Shown one piece after another: positions 1-8,271 of a stretch of DNA of 64,000 nt. The notes under the pieces are model-generated. The model did not search any database. It saw only the letters and a program-made list of their open reading frames with translations, and was not told the DNA's origin. Source of the stretch: Algirhabdus cladophorae (GTDB taxonomy: Bacteria > Pseudomonadota > Alphaproteobacteria > Rhodobacterales > Rhodobacteraceae); contig NZ_CP173029.1 of NCBI RefSeq assembly GCF_044772865.1, positions 744,001 to 808,000 of the forward strand. Direction: 5' to 3'. The translations under genes were made by a program, and so were the position numbers. How positions within the stretch are numbered: position 1 is the first letter of the stretch; every line of letters begins with the position of its first letter.

Positions 1-57
1 CCACGCCTGCAAACCTTCGACGGTTTCTGTACCGACGGACAATTTCACGATATTCAC
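1..57 (-). CDS. DUF1489 family protein, N-terminal fragment
   Basis: The reverse strand opens with a GTG codon at 57 and reads 19 residues (VNIVKLSVGTETVEGLQAW) to the window edge without a stop. This resembles my memory of the start of DUF1489 proteins, an alphaproteobacterial family of unknown function. Only the first 19 residues are visible, so the family call rests on a short match. The gene is divergent from the ribonucleotide reductase gene and shares its upstream region. A GGA about ten bases ahead of the GTG could serve as a weak ribosome binding site. Confidence 0.5.
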   Translation of the reverse strand, partial: MNIVKLSVGTETVEGLQAW

Positions 58-61
58 ATAG

Positions 62-70
62 TTATCCACA
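62..70 (+). promoter_or_regulatory. Consensus DnaA box
   Basis: TTATCCACA is an exact match to the DnaA box consensus. It lies between the divergent DUF1489 and ribonucleotide reductase genes, 129 bases ahead of the reductase start. In E. coli, DnaA binding upstream of nrdAB modulates its transcription; the same role here is inference. About half a perfect box would be expected by chance in a window this size. Confidence 0.4.
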
Positions 71-85
71 GAGTCGCCCCCAGCG

Positions 86-101
86 CTGGTATATATTGTA
101 G
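86..101 (+). promoter_or_regulatory. Possible NrdR box
   Basis: CTGGTATATATTGTAG matches the centre and right half of the NrdR-box consensus (ACACWATATATWGTGT), while the left half is poor. A second partial match ends in TATAGTGT at 153-160. The centre-to-centre distance of about 59 bases is larger than the usual paired NrdR spacing, so the assignment is tentative. Its position ahead of a ribonucleotide reductase gene is what makes it worth listing. Confidence 0.3.
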
Positions 102-198
102 TGGTTGGAGCCAAAGAGACAAGTTTTTGTGGTCAGGCGTAGGGTGGCGGTCTATAGTGTGTACCTGCATTAAGGTTTAGCCACATCCGGAGTCTGCC

Positions 199-2460
199 AT
201 GAGCCGTTTTACTGCCCCCATCGCCGAGCAAATTTGGGACATGAAATACCGCTTTAAACAAGCGGACGGAACGGCCATCGACAAAACAGTCGAAGACACG
301 TGGCGGCGCATTGCGGGATCTTTGGCCTCGGTAGAGGCAGATCCAGCAGCCTGGGAAGGCAAATTCTATGATGCGCTGGAAGATTTCAAATATTTGCCAG
401 CGGGGCGGATCACTGCCGGGGCTGGAACCGAGCGTAGTGTGACCCTGTTCAATTGCTTTGTGATGGGCACGATCCCTGACAGTATGGGCGGCATCTTCGA
501 TATGCTGAAAGAGGCCGCTTTGACCATGCAGCAAGGTGGTGGCATCGGCTATGATTTCAGCACGATCCGGCCCAAAGGGGCAGGGGTCAAAGGTGTGGCG
601 GCCGATGCGTCTGGTCCACTGTCGTTTATGGATGTGTGGGACAGTATGTGCCGCACAATCATGTCCGCAGGGTCGCGCCGCGGAGCGATGATGGCCACGA
701 TGCGCTGCGATCATCCAGATATCGAGGATTTTATTACGGCCAAATCCGACGCAGCCCGTTTGCGGATGTTTAACGTATCAGTCTTGGTCACAGACCCTTT
801 CATGGAGGCAGTGAAAGCCGACAAGCCTTGGGATCTGGTGTTTGACGGCACCGTTTATCGCACGGTCCAAGCACGCGAACTGTGGGATGCGATTATGCAA
901 TCCACGTATGATTATGCCGAACCAGGTGTGATTTTCATCGACCGGATCAATGCGGCCAACAACCTGAACTATGTGGAAACCATTGCGGCCACCAACCCTT
1001 GCGGCGAACAGCCGTTGCCGCCTTATGGGGCCTGTTTGTTAGGCTCGATCAACATGGCGCGTCTGGTCAGTGACCCGTTTGGGAAAGCCGCGCAATTGGA
1101 TGAAGCCGCGCTGATTGATTTGGTAGGTACTGCCGTGCGCATGATGGATAATGTGGTGGATGCCAGCCGCTTCCCATTGGAGGCCCAAGCCCGAGAGGCC
1201 GCAGCCAAGCGTCGGATCGGTCTTGGGGTCACTGGATTAGCGGACGCGTTGTTGATGGTGGGCCTGCGCTATGGATCCGACGAGGCGGCGCGTCAAACGG
1301 ACCGCTGGTTGCACGCAATCGCCCGCGCCGCGTATCTGGCGTCGGTCGATTTGGCCAAGGAAAAGGGGGCGTTCCCCTTGTTTGACGCAGACAAGTACTT
1401 GGCCAGCGGCGCAATGATGCAAATGGACGAGGACGTGCGCGACGCGATCCGCGAGCACGGTATTCGCAACGCGCTTTTGACCTCGATTGCGCCTACGGGC
1501 ACGATCAGCCTTTATGCGGGCAACGTCAGCTCGGGGATTGAGCCTGTGTTTGCCTATGCCTATACCCGCAAAGTTTTGCAAAAGGATGGCAGTCGCACAG
1601 AGGAAGAAGTGGTGGATTACGCCGTGCAAATGTGGCGTGATACGTTTGGCGATGCGGAATTGCCCGACTATTTCGTCAACGCCCAAACTCTAGCGCCAAC
1701 CGATCACGTTAAAATGCAAGCGGCCGCCCAAAAATGGGTCGACAGCAGCATTTCCAAGACGATCAACTGCCCCGAGGACATCAGTTTCGAGGCCTTCAAA
1801 GATGTTTATATGCAGGCTTGGGATACAGGCTGTAAGGGCTGTACCACCTACCGTCCGAACGATGTCACTGGCAGCGTGCTGAGTGTTTCAGAAGCCTCGG
1901 AAGATGCGCCGCAGGTCGATAGCGGAGCGGATGTTGTTTATCTGTCTGAACCGCTGGACCGCCCCAATGAATTGGAAGGCCAGACTTACAAGGTTAAATG
2001 GCCCGACAGCGAACATGCGATTTATATCACGATCAATGATATCGTCCTAAACGGCCACAGGCGCCCGTTTGAGGTGTTCATTAACTCCAAGAATATGGAG
2101 CATTTTGCCTGGACTGTGGCCTTGACCCGGATGATCAGTGCTGTGTTCCGGCGTGGGGGCGATGTGTCCTTTGTGGTTGAGGAGCTAAAGGCTGTGTTTG
2201 ATCCGCGTGGTGGTGCCTGGATGGACGGGAAATATATCCCCTCGATGCTGGCGGCGATTGGTGGTGTGATTGAACGGCATATGATCGCAACGGGTTTTCT
2301 GGAAGGCGAGGGTATGGGGCTGAAATCGGACCCTCAGGCGCAAGTTGTCAATCTGGATGCACCGCGTGGCAAAGCCTGCCCAAGTTGCGGGCAATTTGAC
2401 ATGCAAATGCAAGAAGGCTGCATGACCTGCGCAAGTTGTGGGCATTCTAAGTGTGGATAA
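199..2460 (+). CDS. nrdJ: Adenosylcobalamin-dependent (class II) ribonucleoside-diphosphate reductase
   Basis: Reduces ribonucleotides to deoxyribonucleotides using a B12-generated radical, without oxygen dependence. The 753-residue protein has the 10-stranded barrel signature with Asn266, Cys268 and Glu270 in NPCGEQPLPPYG, a buried Cys86 in TLFNCF that fits the redox-pair cysteine, and the PTGTIS loop near residue 432. The C-terminal tail (727-753) carries six cysteines in CPSCG, CMTCASCG and a final KCG, as expected for the shuttle or zinc-ribbon tail of the long NrdJ type. The ATG at 199 follows a CGGAG ribosome binding site at about 7 bases. DnaA and possible NrdR sites lie upstream. No partner subunit is needed or seen. 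Confidence 0.95.
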   Translation: MSRFTAPIAEQIWDMKYRFKQADGTAIDKTVEDTWRRIAGSLASVEADPAAWEGKFYDALEDFKYLPAGRITAGAGTERSVTLFNCFVMGTIPDSMGGIFDMLKEAALTMQQGGGIGYDFSTIRPKGAGVKGVAADASGPLSFMDVWDSMCRTIMSAGSRRGAMMATMRCDHPDIEDFITAKSDAARLRMFNVSVLVTDPFMEAVKADKPWDLVFDGTVYRTVQARELWDAIMQSTYDYAEPGVIFIDRINAANNLNYVETIAATNPCGEQPLPPYGACLLGSINMARLVSDPFGKAAQLDEAALIDLVGTAVRMMDNVVDASRFPLEAQAREAAAKRRIGLGVTGLADALLMVGLRYGSDEAARQTDRWLHAIARAAYLASVDLAKEKGAFPLFDADKYLASGAMMQMDEDVRDAIREHGIRNALLTSIAPTGTISLYAGNVSSGIEPVFAYAYTRKVLQKDGSRTEEEVVDYAVQMWRDTFGDAELPDYFVNAQTLAPTDHVKMQAAAQKWVDSSISKTINCPEDISFEAFKDVYMQAWDTGCKGCTTYRPNDVTGSVLSVSEASEDAPQVDSGADVVYLSEPLDRPNELEGQTYKVKWPDSEHAIYITINDIVLNGHRRPFEVFINSKNMEHFAWTVALTRMISAVFRRGGDVSFVVEELKAVFDPRGGAWMDGKYIPSMLAAIGGVIERHMIATGFLEGEGMGLKSDPQAQVVNLDAPRGKACPSCGQFDMQMQEGCMTCASCGHSKCG
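2452..2460 (-). promoter_or_regulatory. Consensus DnaA box overlapping the nrdJ stop
   Basis: TTATCCACA on the minus strand, spanning the last codons and stop of nrdJ. It is a second exact DnaA box match, so the reductase gene has one at each end. Because it is also coding sequence for the final Cys-Gly and stop, chance is a real alternative. Confidence 0.25.
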
Positions 2461-2543
2461 CCGGATTGTTCGGCTGTTAACCAGATTTTCTTAGGTCATA
2501 TCTACAACTTGGGATAGAATTTCCAAAGGGTAGGGCGTTGCAA

Positions 2544-3473
2544 ATGGAACGCAATATGACGGCAAAGACACTTCTGGCGGCAGTACTGGGCTTTTTGGTG
2601 CTGTGCGGGGCCTCTCACGCGCAGGATTCTGAGCGCCAGCTTGTGGGCTGGGCCCAGATTTTCAACAATGATTACCTTGGCGATGGCAAAGATCGCTGGC
2701 GCACTGGTAGTTACCGCCTCAGCAGAACGATGGGGCGCGATCCTTGGGCCGGGCAGCGGCCTTTGGCGTTTGGGGATTTGCTGGAATACCGGTTTGGCGC
2801 CGAAATCATTGCCCCGGCCAGCCTGTCTAGGCAAAGCGACAGGGATCGACCCTATGCAGGGCTGCTGTCGTTTGGCGTACACTCGCATTTCCAACGAGGC
2901 GGTGCGGATATCAGCATAGGTTTTGATCTTTATGCCACTGGGCCGCAAACCGGAATTGATGATTTCCAAACGGGGGCCCATGATCTGTTTGGCGCAACCG
3001 AACCGCAGGTCCTAGACACGCAAATCGGCGATGGCATTTACCCAACGGCACTGGCTGAAGTGGCGAAAACCTATAGCTTTGGTCCCAATGTCATGGCGCG
3101 TCCATTTGTCGAAGTCCAAGGCGGGGTTGAGACCTTTGCGCGCCTCGGGGCTGATGTGATGATTGGACGGCTGGGACAGGATGAACTGCTGTTGCGCGAT
3201 ACGGTGACGGGCCAAATCTTGCGCGGATCAACGCCTCAATCGACAGGGGGCGCCTTTGTTTTAGGGGGCGACTGGGCCTATCTGGCGGACAGCCGACTGT
3301 TGCCGGGCTCTGATGCGGCACAACTCAAGGATCGTGGCCGGCTGCGTGCGGGCTACCACTGGCAGGGTGCAAAGGCTGGCATGTTCTATGGGGCCACGTG
3401 GTTGGGACAGGAATTTGAAGATCAGCCCGAGGGTCAAGTTGTTGGGTCAATCCGCTTACAGTTGAATTTCTGA
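2544..3473 (+). CDS. Lipid A deacylase LpxR family protein
   Basis: LpxR-type proteins are outer-membrane beta-barrels that remove the 3'-acyloxyacyl chain of lipid A. The N-terminus has a signal peptide (hydrophobic TLLAAVLGFLVLCGA, cleavage near SHAQD). The mature part begins with WAQIFNNDYLGDGKDRWRTG, fitting the Asn-Asp region of the family, followed by DRPYAG. Alternating hydrophobic residues and a final aromatic (LQLNF) fit a barrel. I start it at the ATG at 2544; an in-frame ATG at 2556 begins just ahead of the signal peptide core and is also possible. It stands alone between nrdJ and a Hint gene. Whether the enzyme is active on this organism's lipid A cannot be read here. Confidence 0.8.
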   Translation: MERNMTAKTLLAAVLGFLVLCGASHAQDSERQLVGWAQIFNNDYLGDGKDRWRTGSYRLSRTMGRDPWAGQRPLAFGDLLEYRFGAEIIAPASLSRQSDRDRPYAGLLSFGVHSHFQRGGADISIGFDLYATGPQTGIDDFQTGAHDLFGATEPQVLDTQIGDGIYPTALAEVAKTYSFGPNVMARPFVEVQGGVETFARLGADVMIGRLGQDELLLRDTVTGQILRGSTPQSTGGAFVLGGDWAYLADSRLLPGSDAAQLKDRGRLRAGYHWQGAKAGMFYGATWLGQEFEDQPEGQVVGSIRLQLNF

Positions 3474-3593
3474 CACACCTTCGGGCTTTGCAACACAACC
3501 ATCTTCACAGGATGAGCTTGGGCTGCTAACCTGCCTTAAGTAAAACAATAATCCCTGCGCAAAAGTAGGGAAAAGACGAGGCAGGATACAAGC

Positions 3594-4664
3594 ATGAAAA
3601 CGGGCTTTCGTGGCACGTTCATCATCTCTTGGTCCAAGACAGAAGTAGACGGTTTGCCGGTCGCACCGGTCTCGAGCCTAAGCGCGGGTGCAACCTGGGC
3701 ATGGTTTGGCGAGGCAGTGCGTGTCGATGGGCCTTCGGATGTATTGTGTCTGGATCAATCAAAAGATGATACAATTCTTCATCAGCGGGCGGCGAAAACC
3801 GTGCACCGCTTGGTCGGACGTGTGTTGCCGACATCTGCCGACAGTCCGGTGCCGTCGGACAGGTCCGAAGATATTCTCAAGGATAGCTCCTTTATGGTCA
3901 CGGATGGGGCACAAACCTATCGTGCGACGATTATTGATGTGCCTGGGTCCAAACGTCCGTTGTTGATGTTCGTCAACGAATTACCGCCCAAAGGCACGGA
4001 TCTTTGGGTTGTGCGCTGCGACATTCCACAGGTCGAGCCATCGCCGCGCGGATTTGGCGAGCCGGGGGTGATTTGTTTTACTCCTGGCACTATGGTGGCC
4101 ACGGCCTCGGGCCTGCGCCCTGTAGAAACAATTTCGCCAGACGACGTGTTGCTGACAAAAGACAACGGACCGCAAAAGATCATTTGGCGGGGTCATCGTC
4201 GGATGACGGGTGCGCGGCTGTTTGCGATGCCGCATTTGCGGCCTGTGCGATTGCGGGCGGATGCATTGGGTGGCGGGATACCGGATGCCGAACTGCTGGT
4301 CTCGCCCGAGCACCAAGTGGTTTTGCGCGGTACCGCAGCGCGGCGCCTGTTTAACGAGACCGAAGTCTTGGTACAGGCCAAGGAATTGGTCAACGATCAT
4401 ACCATTTGGATCGACACAGCGATCCGCGAAGTCACCTATATTCATCTTATGTTCGAGCAACATCAGGTGATTTGGGCCAATGGGGTCGAAACCGAAAGTT
4501 TCCATCCAGCCAGCACTGCATTGGATATGATTGATCCCAGCCAACGACAGGGTCTCAAGGATATCCTGCCGGACGTTGCGGAATACCCGATGGAATACGG
4601 CGCCTTTGCGCGACGCAGGCTCACCCCATCGGAAGCTGCAATTTTATTGCATGACGCCGCTTGA
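3594..4664 (+). CDS. Hint domain-containing protein (Hint_2 type), catalytic Cys present
   Basis: The 356-residue protein has an uncharacterised N-terminal half (1-155) followed by a Hedgehog/intein-type Hint domain from Cys161. The domain starts with CFTPGTMVATASG, continues with the VLTKDNGPQKIIWRG beta region, and includes SPEHQVVL with His240. Many Rhodobacterales encode several such Hint_2 proteins of unknown role, often near the C-terminus of secreted proteins. The nucleophile position (Cys161) is occupied, so self-processing is conceivable, but no extein follows beyond a tail ending LLHDAA. There is no evident signal peptide. The promoter of rpsD begins just after its stop codon. A second Hint protein is at 49438-50220. 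Confidence 0.8.
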   Translation: MKTGFRGTFIISWSKTEVDGLPVAPVSSLSAGATWAWFGEAVRVDGPSDVLCLDQSKDDTILHQRAAKTVHRLVGRVLPTSADSPVPSDRSEDILKDSSFMVTDGAQTYRATIIDVPGSKRPLLMFVNELPPKGTDLWVVRCDIPQVEPSPRGFGEPGVICFTPGTMVATASGLRPVETISPDDVLLTKDNGPQKIIWRGHRRMTGARLFAMPHLRPVRLRADALGGGIPDAELLVSPEHQVVLRGTAARRLFNETEVLVQAKELVNDHTIWIDTAIREVTYIHLMFEQHQVIWANGVETESFHPASTALDMIDPSQRQGLKDILPDVAEYPMEYGAFARRRLTPSEAAILLHDAA

Positions 4665-4668
4665 TCTG

Positions 4669-4696
4669 TTGACTCCCCACTATCCCCCTATATAAG
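4669..4696 (+). promoter_or_regulatory. rpsD promoter (-35 TTGACT, -10 TATAAG)
   Basis: TTGACT at 4669-4674 and TATAAG at 4691-4696 are separated by 16 bases, a good sigma-70-type match. It lies directly after the stop codon of the Hint gene, and transcription would begin near 4702-4704. That leaves a leader of about 125 bases before the rpsD start. Confidence 0.65.
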
Positions 4697-4704
4697 CACG
4701 CCAT

Positions 4705-4722
4705 CCGGTGCCTTGGCGCCGG
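4705..4722 (+). promoter_or_regulatory. Hairpin at the 5' end of the rpsD leader
   Basis: CCGGTGCC and GGCGCCGG can form an eight-pair stem (one G-U pair) around a TT turn, followed by TTATTTTATT. It would sit at the extreme 5' end of the transcript from the promoter at 4669-4696. It could stabilise the leader or act as an early attenuator; S4 autoregulation is known in other bacteria but not shown here. Confidence 0.5.
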
Positions 4723-4830
4723 TTATTTTATTGGTGTTGGTGGCCCCTGCAAAGGGATGCCTGTCGGGGGAAACCCAAAGGACAACGCCCTTCATAGCCT
4801 GCAAAGGCACTCTAACGAAGGAGAACAGCC

Positions 4831-5451
4831 GTGACTAAGCGTACGTCTGCCAAATACAAAATCGACCGCCGCATGGGCGAAAACATCTGGGGTCGTCCAA
4901 AATCACCTGTCAACCGTCGCGAATATGGCCCCGGCCAGCACGGTCAACGTCGTAAGGGCAAACTGTCCGACTTTGGTTTGCAGTTGCGTGCCAAGCAGAA
5001 GTTGAAAGGCTATTACGGCGACCTGACAGAGAAACAATTCCGTCGCATTTATGCCGAAGCTGAGCGTGTAAAAGGCGACACTGGTGAAAACCTAATCGGT
5101 CTGCTGGAACGCCGTTTGGACGCAGTTGTCTACCGCGCCAAGTTCGTAGCCACTGTTTTCGCTGCGCGCCAGTTCGTAAACCATGGCCACGTGCGTGTGA
5201 ACGGCCAAAAGGTTAACATCCCGTCCTACCGCGTCAAAGAAGGCGACGTGATCGAAGTACGTGATCGTTCCAAGCAAATGACAGCGATCATGGAAGCCGT
5301 GGCTTTGCCCGAGCGTGACGTGCCAGATTACATGGACGTGGACCATTCCAAGCTGACCGCGACTTTCGTGCGCACACCGTCTTTGGGTGACGTGCCGTAT
5401 CCGGTCATGATGGAACCAAACCTCGTCGTGGAATTCTACGCGAAGAACTAA
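4831..5451 (+). CDS. rpsD: 30S ribosomal protein S4
   Basis: Primary 16S rRNA binding protein that nucleates 30S assembly. The 206-residue length is normal for alphaproteobacteria. It opens MTKRTSAKYKIDRRMGENIW and contains EYGPGQHGQRR, the S4 RNA-binding domain at about residues 96-158 (LIGLLERRLDAVVYRAKF, then FVNHGHVRVNGQKVNIPSY), and it ends EFYAKN. The N-terminal zinc-binding cysteines found in some S4 proteins are absent. The start is a GTG at 4831, supported by GAAGGAG eight bases upstream. The gene has its own promoter and terminator and is not part of the alpha operon, which is usual for this group. Confidence 0.97.
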   Translation: MTKRTSAKYKIDRRMGENIWGRPKSPVNRREYGPGQHGQRRKGKLSDFGLQLRAKQKLKGYYGDLTEKQFRRIYAEAERVKGDTGENLIGLLERRLDAVVYRAKFVATVFAARQFVNHGHVRVNGQKVNIPSYRVKEGDVIEVRDRSKQMTAIMEAVALPERDVPDYMDVDHSKLTATFVRTPSLGDVPYPVMMEPNLVVEFYAKN

Positions 5452-5469
5452 TCTTCGCCGATCTGATCC

Positions 5470-5504
5470 AAAGCCGCGACGGGAAACCGCCGCGGCTTTT
5501 TTTA
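5470..5504 (+). terminator. Intrinsic terminator after rpsD
   Basis: AAAGCCGCG at 5470-5478 pairs with CGCGGCTTT at 5491-5499, followed by a run of T residues to 5503. It lies 18 bases after the rpsD stop codon and closes the single-gene unit. Confidence 0.85.
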
Positions 5505-5561
5505 TGTCTCGCGTTCGGGATTTCGCGGGGCTACACATAGCGCCAACAGGAGAACAGTTAG

Positions 5562-6638
5562 ATGACCCAGATCGCAGCCCAACCCGGTATCATGGAGATT
5601 GCTTTGTACAAAGGCGGCAAATCCCATGTGGATGGGTTGCATGAGGTGATCAAATTGTCGTCTAATGAAAACCCTTTTGGCCCGTCGCCCAAGGCCATCG
5701 CGGCCTATCAGGCGGTAGGACCGGATTTGCACCGCTATCCATCCACGGATCACGCGGATTTGCGTGCGGCGATCGGTGCGCGCTATGATCTTGATCCTGA
5801 ACAGATCATTTGTGGTGTAGGCTCGGACGAGATTATCACCTTCCTGTGCCAAGCCTTTGCTGGCCCGGGCGATGAAGTTCTGCACACGGAACACGGGTTT
5901 TCGATGTATAAAATCTCGGCTCTTGCGGCCGGGGCGACACCTGTTGAGGTCAAGGAACGCGACAGGGTCACAGATGTAGATGCCCTGTTAGCCGGAGTGA
6001 CCGACAAAACGCGGCTGGTGTTCATCGCCAACCCCAACAACCCCACGACCACGATGATCGGCGGGAACGAAGTGGCCAGATTAGCAGACGGTCTGCCCGA
6101 CAACTGCCTTTTGGTTCTGGACGGCGCCTATGCGGAGTTCGCGGAAGGTTATGATGGGGGCGCTGCCCTCGTGCAAAGCCGCGAAAATGTGGTGATGACG
6201 CGAACATTTTCCAAACTACATGGGTTGGGGGGGCTGCGCGTTGGCTGGGGCTATGCGCCCGAGGCGATTATTGATGTGCTGAACCGTGTGCGCGGACCAT
6301 TTAACTTGTCAAACGGGGCTTTGGCGGCGGCTGAGGCTGCGATCCAAGACACTGAATTCTCAGAGAAATGTTTGGCCGAAAACGCGCGGCTTCGGGCGTG
6401 GCTTGCGTCGGAACTGGCGGCCATCGGTCTGCCCAGCGACACGTCCCAAACAAACTTCCTTTTGGTGCGCATGGCAGATCATGCCGAGGCTTTGGCCGCC
6501 GATGAATTTCTGCAATCCAAAGGCATCCTGATCCGCCGCGTCGAAAGCTATAAATTGCCGAATTTCCTGCGTATTACTGTTGGCACCCAATCCGAATGCG
6601 AAAAGCTGGTCGCAGCGTTGAAAGAGTTCAAATCATGA
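5562..6638 (+). CDS. hisC: Histidinol-phosphate/aromatic aminotransferase
   Basis: PLP-dependent class I/II aminotransferase that converts imidazole acetol phosphate to histidinol phosphate, step seven of histidine synthesis; many relatives also act on aromatic keto acids. The 358-residue protein shows KLSSNENPFGPSP near the N-terminus, GVGSDEII, NPNNPT, and the PLP-binding Lys218 in TFSKLHGLGGLRVGWG. It overlaps tyrA by four bases (ATGA), with no other histidine gene nearby. That pairing suggests it may transaminate the prephenate/arogenate branch as well; this is inference from neighbourhood. GGAG-type ribosome binding site (AGGAGAA) precedes the ATG. Confidence 0.9.
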   Translation: MTQIAAQPGIMEIALYKGGKSHVDGLHEVIKLSSNENPFGPSPKAIAAYQAVGPDLHRYPSTDHADLRAAIGARYDLDPEQIICGVGSDEIITFLCQAFAGPGDEVLHTEHGFSMYKISALAAGATPVEVKERDRVTDVDALLAGVTDKTRLVFIANPNNPTTTMIGGNEVARLADGLPDNCLLVLDGAYAEFAEGYDGGAALVQSRENVVMTRTFSKLHGLGGLRVGWGYAPEAIIDVLNRVRGPFNLSNGALAAAEAAIQDTEFSEKCLAENARLRAWLASELAAIGLPSDTSQTNFLLVRMADHAEALAADEFLQSKGILIRRVESYKLPNFLRITVGTQSECEKLVAALKEFKS

Positions 6639-7549
6639 GCCAGCCTTATGAAAAAGTGGCGCTTATCGGCCTTGGTTTGATTGCTTCGTCGATGTTTTGG
6701 GCGATGAAGCGGCATGATCCATCGGTGCATGTGACGGGCTTTGCCCGGTCGGCTGCTACTCGCGACATAGCGCGTGAAATCGGCTTGTGCGACGCGGTGT
6801 GCGATAGTCTGGTTGAGACCGTCCAAGACGCTGATTTGGTTGTGCTTTGTGTGCCTGTCGGTGTTATGGGCGACGTTGCGGCCGAGATTGGGCCGCATTT
6901 GAAAGCCGGTGCCACGGTGTCTGATGTTGGATCTGTGAAACAGGCGGTAATCGATGCGGTTGCGCCTCATCTTCCAACAAACGTCCATTTCGTGCCAGCC
7001 CACCCGATGGCAGGCACCGAACATTCCGGCCCACGTTCCGGTTTTGCGGAACTGTTCGACAACCGCTGGTGTCTGATCGTGCCCGTAGAGGGGAGCGATG
7101 CACAGGCCGTTAAGACCCTTACAGATTTTTGGATATCTATTGGTTCAAACACGGCTCATATGGACCCCGAGCATCACGATCTGGTGGTCGCGGTTACCAG
7201 TCACGCCCCGCACTTGATCGCCTACACAATGGTCGGTGTCGCGGACGATCTGGGCCGTGTCTCTGACAGCGAAGTGATCAATTATTCCGCTGCTGGCTTT
7301 CGGGATTTCACCCGCATTGCGGCCTCGGATCCAACAATGTGGCGCGATGTCTTCCTCAATAACAAAGAGGCCACTTTGGAAATTCTTGGCCGCTTTACCG
7401 AAGAGCTTTTTGCCCTTCAGCGGGCGATCCGAACCGGTGATGGCGATCATCTGCACGACTATTTTACCCGCACACGCGCCATTCGACGCGGCATTATTGA
7501 AGCTGGTCAAGACACGGACGCACCCAACTTTGGCCGGAGTGCGAAATGA
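6635..7549 (+). CDS. tyrA: Prephenate/arogenate dehydrogenase family protein
   Basis: NAD(P)-dependent oxidative decarboxylation of prephenate or arogenate in tyrosine synthesis. The 304-residue protein begins MSQPYEKVALIGLGLIASS, a Rossmann dinucleotide-binding loop (GLGLIASS), and has DVGSVKQ and HPMAGTEHSGP, typical of the family, plus SHAPHLIAYT in the helical dimerisation domain. The start at 6635 overlaps the hisC stop as ATGA, which fixes it over an upstream in-frame GTG. The next gene again overlaps by four bases, so hisC, tyrA and the extensin-like gene appear to be one transcript. Substrate preference cannot be decided from sequence alone. Confidence 0.9.
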   Translation: MSQPYEKVALIGLGLIASSMFWAMKRHDPSVHVTGFARSAATRDIAREIGLCDAVCDSLVETVQDADLVVLCVPVGVMGDVAAEIGPHLKAGATVSDVGSVKQAVIDAVAPHLPTNVHFVPAHPMAGTEHSGPRSGFAELFDNRWCLIVPVEGSDAQAVKTLTDFWISIGSNTAHMDPEHHDLVVAVTSHAPHLIAYTMVGVADDLGRVSDSEVINYSAAGFRDFTRIAASDPTMWRDVFLNNKEATLEILGRFTEELFALQRAIRTGDGDHLHDYFTRTRAIRRGIIEAGQDTDAPNFGRSAK

Positions 7550-8271
7550 TCCGCTGGGTCGTGGTGCTGGCAGTTCTGGCGCAGCCGGTCCAGGCCAATG
7601 CACCGGCCGATAGCCTCAGACCCGTGGCCAGATCAGTCGCTATCTCAGTGGCCGAGGTCCCTGCCCAAGCCGCATCAACCGAGGTCAAAAAGGAACGCAA
7701 AGGTCTGTTTTCGGCCCTGCGCCCCAAGAACCGCCCTAAATCGGTAGGCCAAGCAAAAATCTGTGGCGATCCGGCCCTTGATGGCAAGATCGTGGCCCCA
7801 ATCCAAGGCACAATTCGGGGCTGTGGCGTCGCGGCACCCGTGCGCCTAACCTCGGTGTCGGGCGTGGCGCTGTCGCGCCCTGCCATTATGGATTGCACTA
7901 CGGCCAAGGCTTTGAAGAAATGGATCAAAACAGGCGCGCAACCGGCCCTGTCCAAGCGCGGTGGCGTGAAGTCCCTCGATGTGGTTGCCCACTACGCCTG
8001 TCGTACCCGCAACAACCAAAAGGGTGCGAAAATCTCGGAACATGGCAAGGGGCGCGCGATTGATATTGCAGGCATGACCGCAGGCGACGGCAGCCAGATT
8101 ACCTTGCTTAAGGGCTGGAATTCCCGCCGAGACGGACCTGCTTTGAAAAAGATGTGGCGTGCGGCCTGCGGCCCGTTTGGAACAGTCCTGGGGCCAAACT
8201 CAAACCGCTTTCACCTTGATCATTTTCATTTTGACACGGCCCGCTATCGGTCCGGCCCTTATTGCCGCTAG
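7546..8271 (+). CDS. Extensin-like C-terminal domain protein, predicted cell-wall hydrolase-like
   Basis: The 241-residue protein has a signal peptide (MIRWVVVLAVLAQPVQA), a basic proline-rich linker (residues 45-65) and an extensin-like C-terminal domain (PF06904 type). That domain resembles D,D-carboxypeptidase folds: it contains SEHGKGRAIDIAG and FHLDHFHFD, whose His and Asp residues fit a zinc-binding pattern. Paired cysteines (CGDPAL, GCGV, DCTTA, YACRT, CGPF) suggest periplasmic disulphides. Despite the name it is not a plant extensin. It overlaps the end of tyrA by four bases and is probably co-transcribed, although no functional link to tyrosine synthesis is obvious. Confidence 0.8.
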   Translation: MIRWVVVLAVLAQPVQANAPADSLRPVARSVAISVAEVPAQAASTEVKKERKGLFSALRPKNRPKSVGQAKICGDPALDGKIVAPIQGTIRGCGVAAPVRLTSVSGVALSRPAIMDCTTAKALKKWIKTGAQPALSKRGGVKSLDVVAHYACRTRNNQKGAKISEHGKGRAIDIAGMTAGDGSQITLLKGWNSRRDGPALKKMWRAACGPFGTVLGPNSNRFHLDHFHFDTARYRSGPYCR

